DNA of 64,000 nt from Crotophaga sulcirostris (Eukaryota > Chordata > Aves > Cuculiformes > Crotophagidae). Below are positions 49,133-62,690 of the stretch, piece by piece (within the stretch, counting starts at the first letter, position 1; each line of letters begins with the position of its first letter). Location of the stretch: assembly GCA_013397455.1 (NCBI GenBank), contig VYZB01000035.1, forward strand, positions 2,217,395 through 2,281,394, written 5' to 3'. The position numbers and the translations under genes were made by a program. The notes under the pieces are model-generated. The model had not been told where the DNA came from, did no database searches, and saw only the letters and a list, made by a program, of their open reading frames with translations.

Positions 49133-51723
49133 CCTGTGATTTATATTCCTCTTTCAAGTTCAATATATTCTACTTCGCCCTTCTCAAGAAGTCTCTCTCC
49201 CTCCTCTGCCTCTTTTCAGAGATTTTCACAGGAAAACTACTGGTTTGGTCCCTTTCACCAACCACCTCCCTCAAAACCACTGTAGGTGTTATTGGTGTTA
49301 TTGTTAATATGTGTAATTGCCATTAATACTACTTGCAGACATACTGGTAATTAAGGACTAGTTTAAGGACTTAAGGACTAGTTTTCTCAGCAAGGTTGAA
49401 GTTTGTGCAGCTCTGCTTCATATCAAATTTGACTTGCCTGTTTGAAGATGGGATAATGCCACACCTAGGTAATGAACAAGGATATCAGTTAGAACATAAA
49501 AAATTAAAGCATAATTCCTTATTATAGACTTTCTGAATGACAGATAAATATCTGAGCATATAGTCATCCTCCTGAAAATGAGGAGCGTAGCACAAACAGA
49601 CCTCACGGAATCATCATCAGGCCAAAATATTCCAAGTGTCTCAAACATTATTCTCGTAAGGGGCAACAGAAACTCAGAGAGGAACAGAAGCAAAGATCTT
49701 TAGCCTGAATAATATCTGGCCCCAAACATTTTGAGACCGTATCTTCGCTCTTCCCACTGAATATAGAGCATTGTACGAATATGGCATTTACTTTCAACAT
49801 CTAAACAAGCTTTCAATTTCCCCTGCAAGGTTTGTTTCTCAGTCGTGAAAATATAATCGCTTTCTCAACACCAAATTAAAATATATCCATCAACTTCATC
49901 TCCATTTTGCTCACCACTTGAAAAGCCTACTAGCCAAATGGTTAGATCCAAAACAGAGATGCATGTTTGTAAAAAGGGCAAGAGACATTATTCCAAAAAT
50001 ATCACACAGAGCATGCTCACTACAGAGTATGTTTCTCTTCAATTTTTTTATCCCACTGATTTTTATATACTGCCTTGCAGGGAGCCCAACATCCTAGCTA
50101 TTTTTTTTTAAATAAGTTGTACCTGTGTTATGTATTCGGTTCAAAACAGCAGGAAAAAGTGAATGCCTCAATTGCCTACATTTACCAAGCATTAGTTTGT
50201 TTCCTGGCACAGTTCTCATACACATGAGCTACATCACTACGTTCAGAGAAGAGCAAACCAGAAGCTCCATGTCTGAAGCACTTCAACACTTGACAGGGAA
50301 GCTTCATTCAGAGTCAGTAGGCTATGTACCACGAGAACTCTACGAACACAACACAGCAGAGACAGCTGGCTTACAGGAAGAGACCATCTAATCTGAGGCT
50401 ACACCACATGCAATGGTTCCAAGAGCCTCACTTTTCATAACACTTCAGTTCAGCAATCAGAATCTATGGCAGGCAATCTGGCACGTGTAGATACAGCCAC
50501 AGTCTTCCTAAGGCATGGCAAAACAGAATTGCCCTGACCATTACTAGTGTCACAGATGAAGCAGCCAAGATCCTTCTAACTTCTTTCTGTAATAGCTCAT
50601 GAGAGTTCAAGAGTAAAAATACAGGTAAGTAAGCAGACAACCCTACCCAAACATAACCTTATTCAGCCTTTGGAAGTTGTTGTTTTAAAAAAAATGTTTC
50701 TATTCACAACCATTCAAGTTAAAAGCTTAAATTAAAAAAGGAAGCCTGCCTACTTATCCAAGTGAGCAGATTTTCCAAGTCTTCCATTCAAAACTTTTTT
50801 GGAAAGCAAACTGAATGACACTTCAGAACATTCATCCAAGCTTTGATTTCATTTAATTTTACCATGCATTTGCATTTTAATACATGGTCCTTATGGATGC
50901 CTGTTTGCTAGGGTACTATCTTCTGCAATCCATTAGCCAGTTGTCAAACACTGATTACAGTCTCCCATTAAGAACATCTTCTTTTCCCATGCACTTCATC
51001 TGCTGCTATTATAACATTTCATCATGTCAGAATCTGTAAACTGTGCCTGAGAACAAACTACTCAATGTCTTAGGTAAACTTATCAATCATATATGAAAGA
51101 AATGAAAATAGTCCGGGGAACCTAGAAGTATTTATATATTTTACCCTGCATAAACACATTCCTTGAAAAGCCAGTGGGTCCATTTATGAGCTGCACATCA
51201 ATTACTGAACATTTACATAGAAGATACAATCACTGGTAGTTTATTTAATGTAGTGCTAAAGGCAATTTCTCTTAATTATAACTTATTTAGACAGAAATTT
51301 TCAGTATGTGCAACTCTAATATTCTTAATGGTGACACACTTTCTCTATTTTTTCCCCTTCCCCCAAGACAACAGAAAGTCTGAGGTCCTACTCCCCCCTT
51401 TTTTTTTTAAATTGGGGTCTGAACGTCAGAAGTGTAGGGAAATGGCAACCTCTCTGGGCCTAAACGTAGCCAAAGTAATCTTTTACATAAAAAGGTCCCA
51501 TTTTGCTTAAATAGCAAGGCCACATACTGCCTCCTCCTTCTTAATTCTTACACAAAGAAATGTAAATTCAGTCAGATGCTTGATTGCTATAGTTGGGATA
51601 CCGCAAACAAGCATGTGAGAGATAAAGAAGGGCAGGAATGATACTGTTATGAACAAGACACAGTCATCTCAGATGCAGAATTTCTCAGAAAAGGAATAGG
51701 AAGTAAACAGAAACCAGTTTTAC

Positions 51724-51762
51724 CTGGATTCCTCCTTGACTAGGCCTTATTAATGTAGTAAA
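51724..51762 (-). other. Candidate short exon (39 nt, phase 0-0) with very strong splice sites
   Basis: The minus strand has accatatctttatcttccag, an excellent pyrimidine tract and acceptor, then 39 bases, then atccag|gtaaaa. The frame in phase 0 reads FTTLIRPSQGGIQ, and the other two frames contain stops. Short length and lack of a recognised family keep it a candidate only. Confidence 0.2.
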
Positions 51763-52475
51763 CTGGAAGATAAAGATATGGTGATCTGGGAGTTTAAAAA
51801 AAGAAACCCAACAATAAAAAAAAGGCTAAGCAGAAGCAAGGAAGAAACTGAAGAATTATCAGGAAAGTTACCAAAACCTGCTGACTTGCAGCCAGAAGCC
51901 TGCAAGAAGTCTTAAGCACGAAGGTATTCACCCCACAGGCAAGTACACTCGTTTATTTTTCTGACCTGTTTAATCTGGCAATACAATCAACATACAGCAT
52001 GAGTGGTGCGGATTGGAATTTTACTAATGATTGCTCACACACCTACAATTGTCAGTGTAACAAGATTATGATAAAATATGAGTTCTTCCTGAAGCACCAA
52101 AAGCTGAAGAGCACCAACAAGTACAGGCTTCACTTCTTTTGATTCTTAGTCCACATTTTGCATCTTACTGCTAATAGAGCCATCCTCCTTACTGATAGCA
52201 CACTACTGAAGAAACTCATCAACTTCCAAGACTTTCACAACAGATTTGCAGACCCTTCTGACAATTTTTAATATTACACTTCCTTCTTCAAACCTTTTGT
52301 TTCGTTTGCATTCCTGCAAGGCTGCTACCTTCTCAGAAATCAATTCTCAACCACAAGACAATAACTGATGTAATGTAGAAGAACACAGAAGAGGATTTGG
52401 GATCTTTATGGTTTAGGGGGCGGGGGGGGCAATTGATAATAAAATTGTGATGCTAGGACATTTTTTTTTCCTACA

Positions 52476-52493
52476 AACACACACACACACACA
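52476..52493 (+). repeat. (CA)9 microsatellite
   Basis: Nine CA repeats follow a T9 tract. Simple sequence, likely polymorphic. Confidence 0.9.
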
Positions 52494-53630
52494 GTAGCTT
52501 TTTCTTACTAAATAATCTATTAAGTAATCAACATCAGTATCACAGTGCACCTCAAAAGTGAATGAAATTGTTCTTTTATTTGAGAGATAAATAAACATTT
52601 AGCAACTTTATTCACTTGCTCCTGTGTCTTCTAGGGACTGCCTAATATAGCAACTTATTAAATTTGAGCACTTGCTTCAGTTCCTGGTTGTCTAATGCTT
52701 TATTAGGTTTAAGTTCACAATGCAAATGCTCCACATCCAAGTTAAAGGGGTATCTGTTTGGTTGGCTTTCAATCATGTTTTCACTTGAATTAAACATTTT
52801 TTTTTAAAATTCTCTTAACTTCAATATCATACAATAAGACTGACCTATAGATTACTTAAGGTTGCTTTAAGGTGACAAGTGAAGAATAGGTGTTTTAAGA
52901 GACGGACGGCCAAAATTCTTTCCCTGAAACACAAACTAATACTTCTTTTTATTGCCATTTCCATGCTTATGCAAACACAGAGCAATATTTATAGTTAGCA
53001 TCTGGATACTATCGCTATGCAAAGCCATCCAGCAGATTATTTCAGTATTCCTAGGGTCTGCAAATGTCATTATTAATCACAAATGCTACTCTTTCAGGTT
53101 CACAGCCTCATTATGTAGCCTATAAAATTCAGACCAAAGATTTTCAAATACATGGTTTCTGTCAAATTGAAAGTAACGTACAGTCTCCCCTCTTCTGAAT
53201 GCTCATAAAGAACATCTGTGCAGTCTCTCTAAACAAGAGCGTAATCTTGCCCTTTCCAAATGCTGGTCACTTAACACAACTCCTTCTTCAACACTGGACA
53301 GAAACACCAATAAATCACCAGAAGAATTGCACATTTGAAATATAAACTCAAAGAAATACGGATAGAGTGAGCCAGAGGAAAAAAAACACCACCAAACACT
53401 CCCAAAAAAGCTGTTTAGTATATTTACTTCAGTATGTTTAAAACAACTCATAAACTGAGCCTGGTAGTTAACTGCTGCTGTGCAGACACAGGATACAGAA
53501 ATCAGCGAGGAACTTGCTCATCCTTGGAAAGGACTGCAGACCTGGATGCACTTCATGCCTTCCACATGACTCAGAAGGAGTTGTTAATCTACCCTGTAGT
53601 ATTTAACCAAATCAGTCTACAGGGATTTCA

Positions 53631-53661
53631 AAGAAAAGGAAAGGAAAGAAAAGAAAAAAGG
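53631..53661 (+). repeat. Pure-purine tract (GAAAA/GGAAA)
   Basis: Thirty-one purines in a row (aaagaaaaggaaaggaaag and following), ending in gg|gtaaag-like sequence. It could serve as a polypyrimidine tract on the minus strand. No acceptor-exon pair was recognised at it. Confidence 0.8.
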
Positions 53662-56600
53662 TAAAGTATGGAGAATAACACAACCACCTAAGAATGCAAC
53701 ACCTTCCCACTTATGCAGGATGAATCAAAGCATTAAACTACCATAATCAAAGAAAAAATTATTAACAGTATCTAAACTCAATAACTACTAATAGAATTGT
53801 GTGTAAAATATTAAAACTTTATATAAAAAGAGTAATTTGACTGACAACTTCTCACTGCCAGGTTTCAGCCATCTCTGAGAAACCACCATTACATTCTAGG
53901 ACATTACACCCAACTATTTGGTCTGTGTTTACCACGGAAATTACACTCCCTTTCATTACTAAACTTTGTTTCAACTGATTCAGAAATACAAACCATTACA
54001 GACTAAAGGTTTCGCTTTCACCTGGAAATAGTCTGTCCTGATTTTACACTTATATATGTACATACATTATAGCTTTATGCATGTATGTAGCAAGGAGGTG
54101 AAGAGTTTTCTTGAGGTGGGGTTGTTAATAGTTTTTCATACTATCCAAAAGAAAAGGTAGAAAGGAAAAGGAAAGCCAACCACTGCCCCGAGATTTATAA
54201 ATGCAAAAAACTTACTGTAAGTAGACCTTTTGCACTAAACAAGACCACACACAGAAAGCATTCATATGTTGAAGAGCTGGCAAGCCTGTGGAATTAGTTT
54301 GCAATTTCTAGTATTTTCACAGGTTCAGTCAGGGTGGATTAATAGTCCAAACTACCTGCAAAAAAAATATTTGTTTGGCTTTTCTCAATTGAATAAGGAA
54401 AAGACTGAAAAGACCATTTTGTCAAAATTCTGTCATGAAAAAGAGGAAAGCCTCTTTCACTGGAAATTTTCTAGCCTGAAGAATTGAACATTGAACACGC
54501 CAAACAGTGCTGTCACGTGAACAAAGACCAATACAGCTAAGTAGCTAAGCAAAGGGACATATAAAAAATCCCTGGAAAGTCTCATGATATCCATTCTCAT
54601 TAAGAATTTTTGTGTAAGGAATCTCATATCCCTTGCCTCCCTTCAATTATGGCACCAAATCCCGTAACATTACTATAAAAGTCTTCCTGCAAAAAAAAAA
54701 AACACACAAGGAGACAAGGAAATTTAAAAAACAGGGGAGAGGGAGGAGATAAGAACAGCGGGAATATGACAATCCACTTCTTTTTTCAGGGATGGTGAAA
54801 GAGATTATGGGATGGTTGGGTGCTTCCGAGTTTGGTTTGGGGCTTTAAATTTTTTTAATATTATTTTTAAACCAACATCATTATCTCCTCTGTAAAACAT
54901 ATGACAAAAAGCACTGAAAAGTTAATACATCAATGTTTTGGTGTAATTGCCTACTTAAAACATACATGATACTCAGATTTCAGCATACCAATTTGAGAGA
55001 TAACAAGAAAAATCTACAAATATAAAGAAGCATTTTTTCAAAGGAATCAGAAGCTGAAGAAAAATACAAAACTGCCTTCAGTATTTGCATTATTACGTTT
55101 TAACAAATTGTCCCTTTAAAGCAATTTAAGTACAGTGATGGCAGTCAGCACTGAGAACTTATCTCTGCTGTATGAAGTCATGAACTCAGCCACATTTCTT
55201 CAGTGCTCCCATGTCTGATAAGTGCTTTCACATTTACAAAGAACAGGCAAAAGGCATAACACCAGGAGAACCATTGATACTCCCCATTTTGATCTTACTC
55301 CAGCTTAATATCACACAGAGATGATACAGGTGTAATAATGTGATAAATTACCAAATCAGCACATTTTTCTTATTAATACCTACAGGGCAAGTCTCCACCA
55401 GGTCTTATAATTTTAATTTCTCACTGTAGAGAAGACAAAAGCAGACTAAAATTTGAGAGCTCCAATATTTTTTCTTTATTACTTAAATAATTTAAAAAGC
55501 AACAGGTATCCTAAATCACACGATAGGATTCACAAATAAACATGACCTGTATTTGGAAATAAAAAAAATAAACTAACAAACAAAAAAAATAGTAGTTCAG
55601 GAAGTCAGCTATCTAGTCAAAATCTTCATTGTGAGCTATTTTGGATTCATTTGAACTACAGCCTCACTTGTTCTCCATAATATTTTTCTGTTCTGGTTAA
55701 TATTCATCAGTCATTTTTACTGTGACAGAACAAGTGTTTACACACAAAAGAAAGCATACAAACAACTCCATCGCAGAACAAATTGAGTAACCAGTGTGTA
55801 ATAATTAGAATGAACATACCATAATTTAATTGCAACAGAACTTGGTTCTAAAGTATACAACAGTGTCTCATAAGTCAGTAGAATTAAGTTCATGACATGC
55901 TAGTTGAGAAATGGCTTCTTTTGCCACTCAATTAATAAATATAATCACATGTTTTCAGTAAATGACAGCAGAAGTAAATGACTTTCTGGCAAACTGAAGG
56001 GTCCAATTGTTCATACACCACCTAACAAAAACAATCTCATACTACCCATGGTACGGAGCAAAAAAATTTAAACTTTCCGCAGCATCAATGCTTGAGAAAT
56101 TAAGTCTCCCAAATCTTTTACTGAAGCTTATACTTGATGCATTAACATAAATATCAGCCACTTCTATACACATACAATCTCCTCGAATAGAACAAATGCC
56201 TGACAAGCCCATCCACAGCACCTCCTGGCTTAAAATAAGTTTTTACATGTTGAAGTTAAATCATGCTTATGGAAGATAATTATTTTCTTTTTTCTGGACT
56301 ATTAGACTAGAGAATCTCTTTTAGACCTTATCCACAATCAAAGTTTTTTTTTTATTTGTTTACCCACCTACCATTGAGTAATTTGGGGGGAGGGAAATCC
56401 ACACAAACCTATTAGCAAATACAGTCACGCCATTAAAAAAATCCTAATGCAGCCCCAAGTTCTAAACCTACAGGTTTAATTATGGTTTATTCTGCTTGAG
56501 AAAGCAATTAAAAATTATCAGTACAAGGCTGCCCCATTGCTGTACCATCCGCCAGCACTTCTCCCTCCTCTACAAGGAGGTTCAGATGTTTTTAACCAGA

Positions 56601-57649
56601 GACTAGGACATGTCATGTTATTACTCTATAGCAAGTCTTGGTGCCATATGCTTATCCTATGTTCCTACCCCAGGATACAGTTACATTTTACAGATGTTTC
56701 AACAAATACATTCACTCAAATTCCTGACCATTGTCCCTGTGGAGGCTCAATTCAGCAGCTCCCACTCTACAACCACTTTATCTATCAACAGGAGAAATTA
56801 TCTTGATTAACAACTTCACAGAGCCTTTCGTCTGCAGTGCCTTCAAATAAAACAAACCACAGCACTGTGCCATTAGTTCAATGTTTTCATACTAGGTAAT
56901 TCATAAGATCATGCTGAATATTTTTAGACTGTTTAAAATAAAACAGTGCACAGGCTATCAAGGTAAAGATTTGGCCATGAGAGCAATCACAAAAAGGATT
57001 TGGTTAGATCAACAAATAAATAGTTCCTAAATGAAATACTTGTAGAGATTTGTTAATAAAGTCTCCACCTTTTATGAGAATTAAATTTCAGTAACAAAAT
57101 GCAAGCCTAAAAAATTTTATTGTTTCAAATTCCCTGATCAATACTTAAGTTTTCAGCTTCCAACACACAAATGCAGCTTAGAGCAATGTATCAGCTATTA
57201 AGTCAACTCAAAGGAGCTCCTTAAATGTGTAAATATTCTTCATAATATAAGATTGTGGAAATAAGCTTAAAAATATAATGGTTATTGAGCAGCTCAACAT
57301 GCATACGGAAAAAGTAGATTTCACATGCCACCAACATCAGCTCTTCAAGACTGAGTATATGTGTGCAAGTACTCACAAAAAAATCTACAACAAACTGCTT
57401 ATTCTTTTTAGATATTCAGTGTTTGGGGGGCTGGGTTGGCATGTGGCTTTTTTGCTTGTTTGTTTGTTTAAGCACAGCATTGAGTTGACACAAATACTAA
57501 TAACTTCTTGTTCTGGAAAATATTTTGGTATGTTTCTGCTAGCTTCTAATATTTATAAAACTTCTAGAATACGCAAACATGACTTTCAACTATATGGTTT
57601 CCTGGTAAGAGTAGACTGTAAGTGACTTTAGACTAGATGGTAAGCAAGC

Positions 57650-57717
57650 ACTACGGGTGAGTTAAAACTGCGTAGTTTGCATATTTTTAAACTACGCCGT
57701 TTAAAGTCACCTGTAGT
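57650..57717. repeat. Near-perfect palindrome, 29-bp arms with 10-bp loop
   Basis: The left arm 57650-57678 (starts actacgggtgag, ends gcgtagttt) and the right arm 57689-57717 (starts aaactacgccg, ends acctgtagt) pair at 25 of 29 positions across a 10-base loop (gcatattttt). A further partial copy of the outer arm (gtgacttta word) lies at 57620-57628 in left-arm orientation. Such a structure fits a remnant of a palindromic MITE-type DNA transposon or a stable RNA hairpin. No target-site duplication is obvious, and I do not recognise the family. Confidence 0.85.
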
Positions 57718-60700
57718 CAAGGGTTAGCAAGAAACAGCACGAGGTAAGGGCCTTTCTGACCTACAAAATCAGGTGCAGCAGGACATTATACTCAGCCAAA
57801 TGCTAAAAAAATCTCACCGATGCCATTGGCACTCGGCAGCTGGCTCACCCTGGCCTTTAGACACCATGGTCATACTTCCTCTTCTACCCACATCCACGTT
57901 CCATGGGCAATCCTATTTAAATACCCCATTGGACGGGGAAGGACAGATCACAAGAAAACATGAAATCACAGAACCAGGCTTCAAACCAGTTTCTGCTGCA
58001 CCCCAAACTGGGTGTCACAACATCCTCTAATTCTAGCCTGGTATCTAGGTGTCACCTCCTCCAATGCCTTGTCATTAGGACTGCTTGTCATCACACCTGC
58101 TCTCTACTAAGTGCCACTTCTTGCTTATATATTTATATAATAAATACCTTAGTTATCCCTTATAATGAAAGAACATATTTAAGGCCAGATTACTCAAAGA
58201 TGCATGTCTGGGAAACAGATACTAGCACTGTGTCATCAATTTGAGTGCAGTCAGCCAGAACATAGCCTCAACCATCTTCACTCAGTCTAACCCTTCCAGC
58301 TTCAGAGGGAGTGTGAGGCCTCTCTTCCCACTCCTCTCCATGCCCTCCTGCCTCCTCTTTGCAATTGCTTGGATGAAGGAAGCACTGAATGGCAAGCAGA
58401 GTGTGGAGCCAGCAAGACTCAAAACAGTGCAGGCTCACCTTAAATGAGCTATGCTGCTATTAGAGCTAGTTGTCAAACCGAGCCATCCCACCATCGGCCT
58501 TCATCCTCCTATACACCAAATTTAAGTCAACTAAACTCACCAAAAGGAAACTAAACCCAATTCCCATCTTTCCTCCAAGAAGATTCACACAAAGCTACTC
58601 CAACTCACCCACAGGCCACACAGTGGCCAGATCTAGTACATGCAAAGACCTGAGAGAGCCATTCAGGTGATGGAAATGCCCCTCTCTGTGGCAGCAGTAA
58701 TTTAAATTGGCTTAATGGCACTAGCAGATTGTAACTGAAGTCTGAAACTAAGTGCACACTTCTGGGAGCAGCACTACAAAGGCACCATTTCCATGACAAT
58801 AATAAAGTATGACAGATGGGATCCCATCAGCACATGAAAACATGAGGTGTGTCCTGACTGACTCAGTTATCAAGACCAAAGTAATAGTTTTGGAAGCTTT
58901 CTATTACACACACAGCAGGATTTGTGTTGCAAAAGGAAAGGTAGGGATTTCACCCAAACAGATGCTATTGTAAAGCAAAGCTGACGCTCAGTGATGCTCA
59001 GTGACACGTCCAACTCCTGAGGGGTAAGATGACCTAAAGGTCTTCCAGCTAAAGAGGTCATATGAAGATTCCAGAGCAAGAAGCAACTATTCAGCACTGT
59101 TGCAGATCTCTGCATGTTAATGTAGATATTGCCAACCTTTACATGTCAGAGGATAAACTCTTCTTAACTCACTTGTATCAACATTTCAGAAAGAGAAGAC
59201 AAACCACAGTGGTGAAGATTAAACAGGTTAACTCTTCCAAACATCCAACATGAGGTCAGAGGTCCTTCAAGAGCCTTCATTAAAAGTTCTCCCCACCTAA
59301 AAGCGCTGGTTAAAGACTCTCCCCTGACACTGACACCCTACAGACCATCATTTAACTGCAAGCTAGATCTCAGCTCTTCAGCAATGAAATAGACAGTTCT
59401 ATAGAAGTGTCAGCTCAGAACCAGGGGAGCCACAAATGGTCAAAAAGCAAAGCAAATGCCAGGAATGATCACACTATGGATAGGGCACAGAACAGAAGTC
59501 ATTGTTAAGCACTATATAAAGCCATCAGGCAGCTGTCTCTTGGATAGCCGGAACAACGTAGCAAAACTGGAAAGGAAGAGAGGGCTGATAAAGGATAAAA
59601 AACAAAAAGATACGGAATGATAACTCAACAGTAAGTGGCCACAACTGGATTTTTCCAAGTAGAAAAAGAACACTTGTGATAGAGCGGAAAAATCTTGTGT
59701 GGTGTGAAGAAGGTAAATTTGGAGCAACTACTAACCACCTCTTTTAATACAAGAGCCAGAAGATATTAAATATAACCAGGAATTTAGGAAAAAAAAAAAA
59801 AGTAAAGGACCATAGCTTTTTCCACACAATACATGTATTCCTTGTCACAAAGTGAGGTGAACACTAAAAGCAACACAGGCTGAAGATGTTATTAGGCACA
59901 ACCACAGTTACCAGAATCCACTTATGCCATCAAATACCAGCACATGGTCTCTGTGGACAGACAGCACTTAGAAGTAGCCAGTCACCTTGCCAAAAATCAC
60001 TCTCCCCTGAGTGCCCATCATCAGAGACTATACTTGGCCAGGTGGACCTCTGATTTGATTCTGTGCAGATTTCTTACCTCCTTCCCCCTCCCTTCTTTCT
60101 TATTGTTTATTTTTACTTAACTTAAGATCTACCTAAGTAAGAGATATCTACCTGGTTTAAGGTGTGCTGCTTACATCAGTAACAAACGGCTCAAGCAGTA
60201 CCGTGACTTCTCGGATAAAAAGGACTAAAGATTTCTGGGGTTACTGTTTTCTGGGCACTTTTGAAGCCATCTGAGACAGTAAAGTTCCACTACGCAAATT
60301 CATATGCATTTTATCATTGTAATATTGCATCTGAAAATACAGATAGACAAATCATCTCTGAACCAACAGTGCCAAGGAAGAAGCTGAATGTATAAAGGAT
60401 AGGAAAATACATGGAAGAAGGGGGTGAAAGCAAGAAAATAAATTCACTTTTAATTCCACTCATTTTCCATATAATATGTCAATACATTTCAACAGCTTGG
60501 TGGGAAAAAAAGTTACTGAGAAGTCTCTTATATATACACGCCTACCTGCACAAGTGTCACTTGTATATCACATGCAAATTGTGGCACATTCAAGGACAAA
60601 ATACGACTGAAGCAACTTTTGCTGTTCTGAAAGAAAAGGGCTAATTTGAGTTTAATTACTCAAAAAGCCTTTAATTTCTTCTACTACATGATTACAAACA

Positions 60701-61553
60701 AAAAAATAGATATGCTTATTACGATTTTCGTGTATTTCTCCAAGTATATTTAATAACAAAATCTTTATAAAAAATAACAGCTTCTATTTTATAGCATCAA
60801 ATTTGTGAGTTAGATTCTCCCCCAAAGACATACTGTAACTATTTTATCAGGGAGGGAAAAGAAATATTAACCCAGAAATATTTACTCTTGTCTGTTTCAT
60901 TTGTGACACCGTAACTACTTGGCATGAGAAAGTCTGAGGAAGAACTACTCTAATGAAGGACTTGAACTTCTAAAATGTACAGTCCTCCTTTTTATGCTTA
61001 ACTATCCCTATGGCCTGAAATACCACACTTAAATAACTTCAGGTAGGCTGATGCATTTCTGTAATATTTATTCTCGTATCTTTCATTTAGTAACAGAAAA
61101 CCCACAAACTTGCACTGACACCGTCGGAGGCAGCGTGCAACGCCTATTTCTATCAGCGAGTTGACAAGCAAGCAGCATTCTGCAAAAAAAAAAATTTGAA
61201 ATATTTCCTTTCCTTTTTTTTTCAAAATTTGAAAACATGCAAATTGCTAAAAATAATATTCAAAAAAAATATAAGTTTAAAGTGATGGAGTTGTGAAAAC
61301 TAGCTGAACTTGTTCTTTATCGAACTGTAGCAGAGTTACAGATGAAAGGCGGTGCTATATAAAGAATAACTAGACTTCAACAGAGAACACGCTGCCAAAA
61401 CATTTTGGCCTAGATTCTGACAGGCACGCACCCAAGTTGAAGGGTCACGGAAAGCAGTGGTGTAAAGAAACAACCTACAGAGACCAGAAAACATTACATC
61501 GCGGATTATGGCTGGGTTGAGGCGGGGGGGTGCAGAGAGAAGATGCCTGGGGA

Positions 61554-61566
61554 TTTTTTTTTTTTT
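61554..61566 (+). repeat. Poly-T tract, 13 bp
   Basis: Thirteen T residues lie just before acctttgagctc. On the minus strand it is an A-run directly following a donor-like caaag|gtaaaa. Confidence 0.8.
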
Positions 61567-62668
61567 ACCTTTGAGCTCTGTGGGAAAAGACAAGATATAC
61601 AGTGTTTCAAGTATGTGCAAAGGGGGCGGAGATGATATATAACCACAATTTTTAAGACAGCAACAAATTACAAGATGAGTCTTGTTTCTTTTCCTAACTT
61701 GCTGCTACTCCTCCTCTTGCCTTCTCATTTGCTTTCATGGAATACGTTATGAGGAAGAACAGATAACAGCCATCACACATATGCTCCTGAAGAAGGTCAA
61801 CTTTCCAGAAATTCATACTCTGCAATTTGATTAAACCCTTAATAAACATATCAATTTTTTTTTATGAAGAATTCTAGATCTGGCAGAGGTTCACATTCAG
61901 AAGTAGTACAAAGCATCATAAAAAGGAAATAAAAATCAAATTACAGCGAGAGAGATTTGTGAAAGGTCCAGACTGAGTTAATAGCCTCATTAACGGCAAA
62001 GAAAAATTAACAGTTTCAAATTCTTACAGTTCAGACAATAAGAATACTAACGCAAAGGGAGCTGAAAATGAGTTAGATTCAGTTTAACATGCAAAAGTAC
62101 AGGCCATTATATTAAGGTGAGGAGGGAGGAAGGCAGTCAAAGGAAGATGCTTGAAAGACAGTCAAACAGAGATGACTGAAGAAAACAGATACTCCTGTGT
62201 ACACCAAATACAAACACATTTCATGGTAGGCTACAGAGAGGCCCTCACTGAAACAGACATACAAACACTAACCTTTATGTCCTGCATCTACAAACACCAG
62301 GATGAATGTGTCTCATCAACAGACACATAAACCCACCCCCCCACACACACTTCAGGGACTGGTTTAGTGTAAGGAACAAAACCAAAGTTTGTGGTAGTTA
62401 TTAAATTCAGAGCCTTCAAACCAAGATTTATTTTAAGTGTTCAGTAGGGCACAGCTCTACATGTGGCTATTGAATGTATTTAAAAAGACAGGGCACTATA
62501 CTTTAAACTGAGTACACTGAAAGCACCAGCCACTAACAAATCTACTTCTCCAAACCTTCAAAAAAGTCTGAGTAAGTCTGCAATTAATAAGCCTCTGAGC
62601 AGTGCAACACATCAGTATTTTTGATACTTGGCAATAGAAACTGAAGTCTCTAGCTGCTGACAGGCTAT

Positions 62669-62690
62669 ACACACACACACAAAAAAAAAA
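62669..62690 (+). repeat. (AC)6 followed by A10
   Basis: Compound simple repeat after caggctat. No other feature. Confidence 0.85.

Larger units (their letters stand above)
47676..57649. other. AT-rich non-coding DNA
   Basis: Ten kilobases with no recognised gene. It contains a 115-bp-period tandem duplication, a CA microsatellite, a purine tract and one exon-like segment at 51724, each listed. The open frames are short and unremarkable. Confidence 0.6.
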
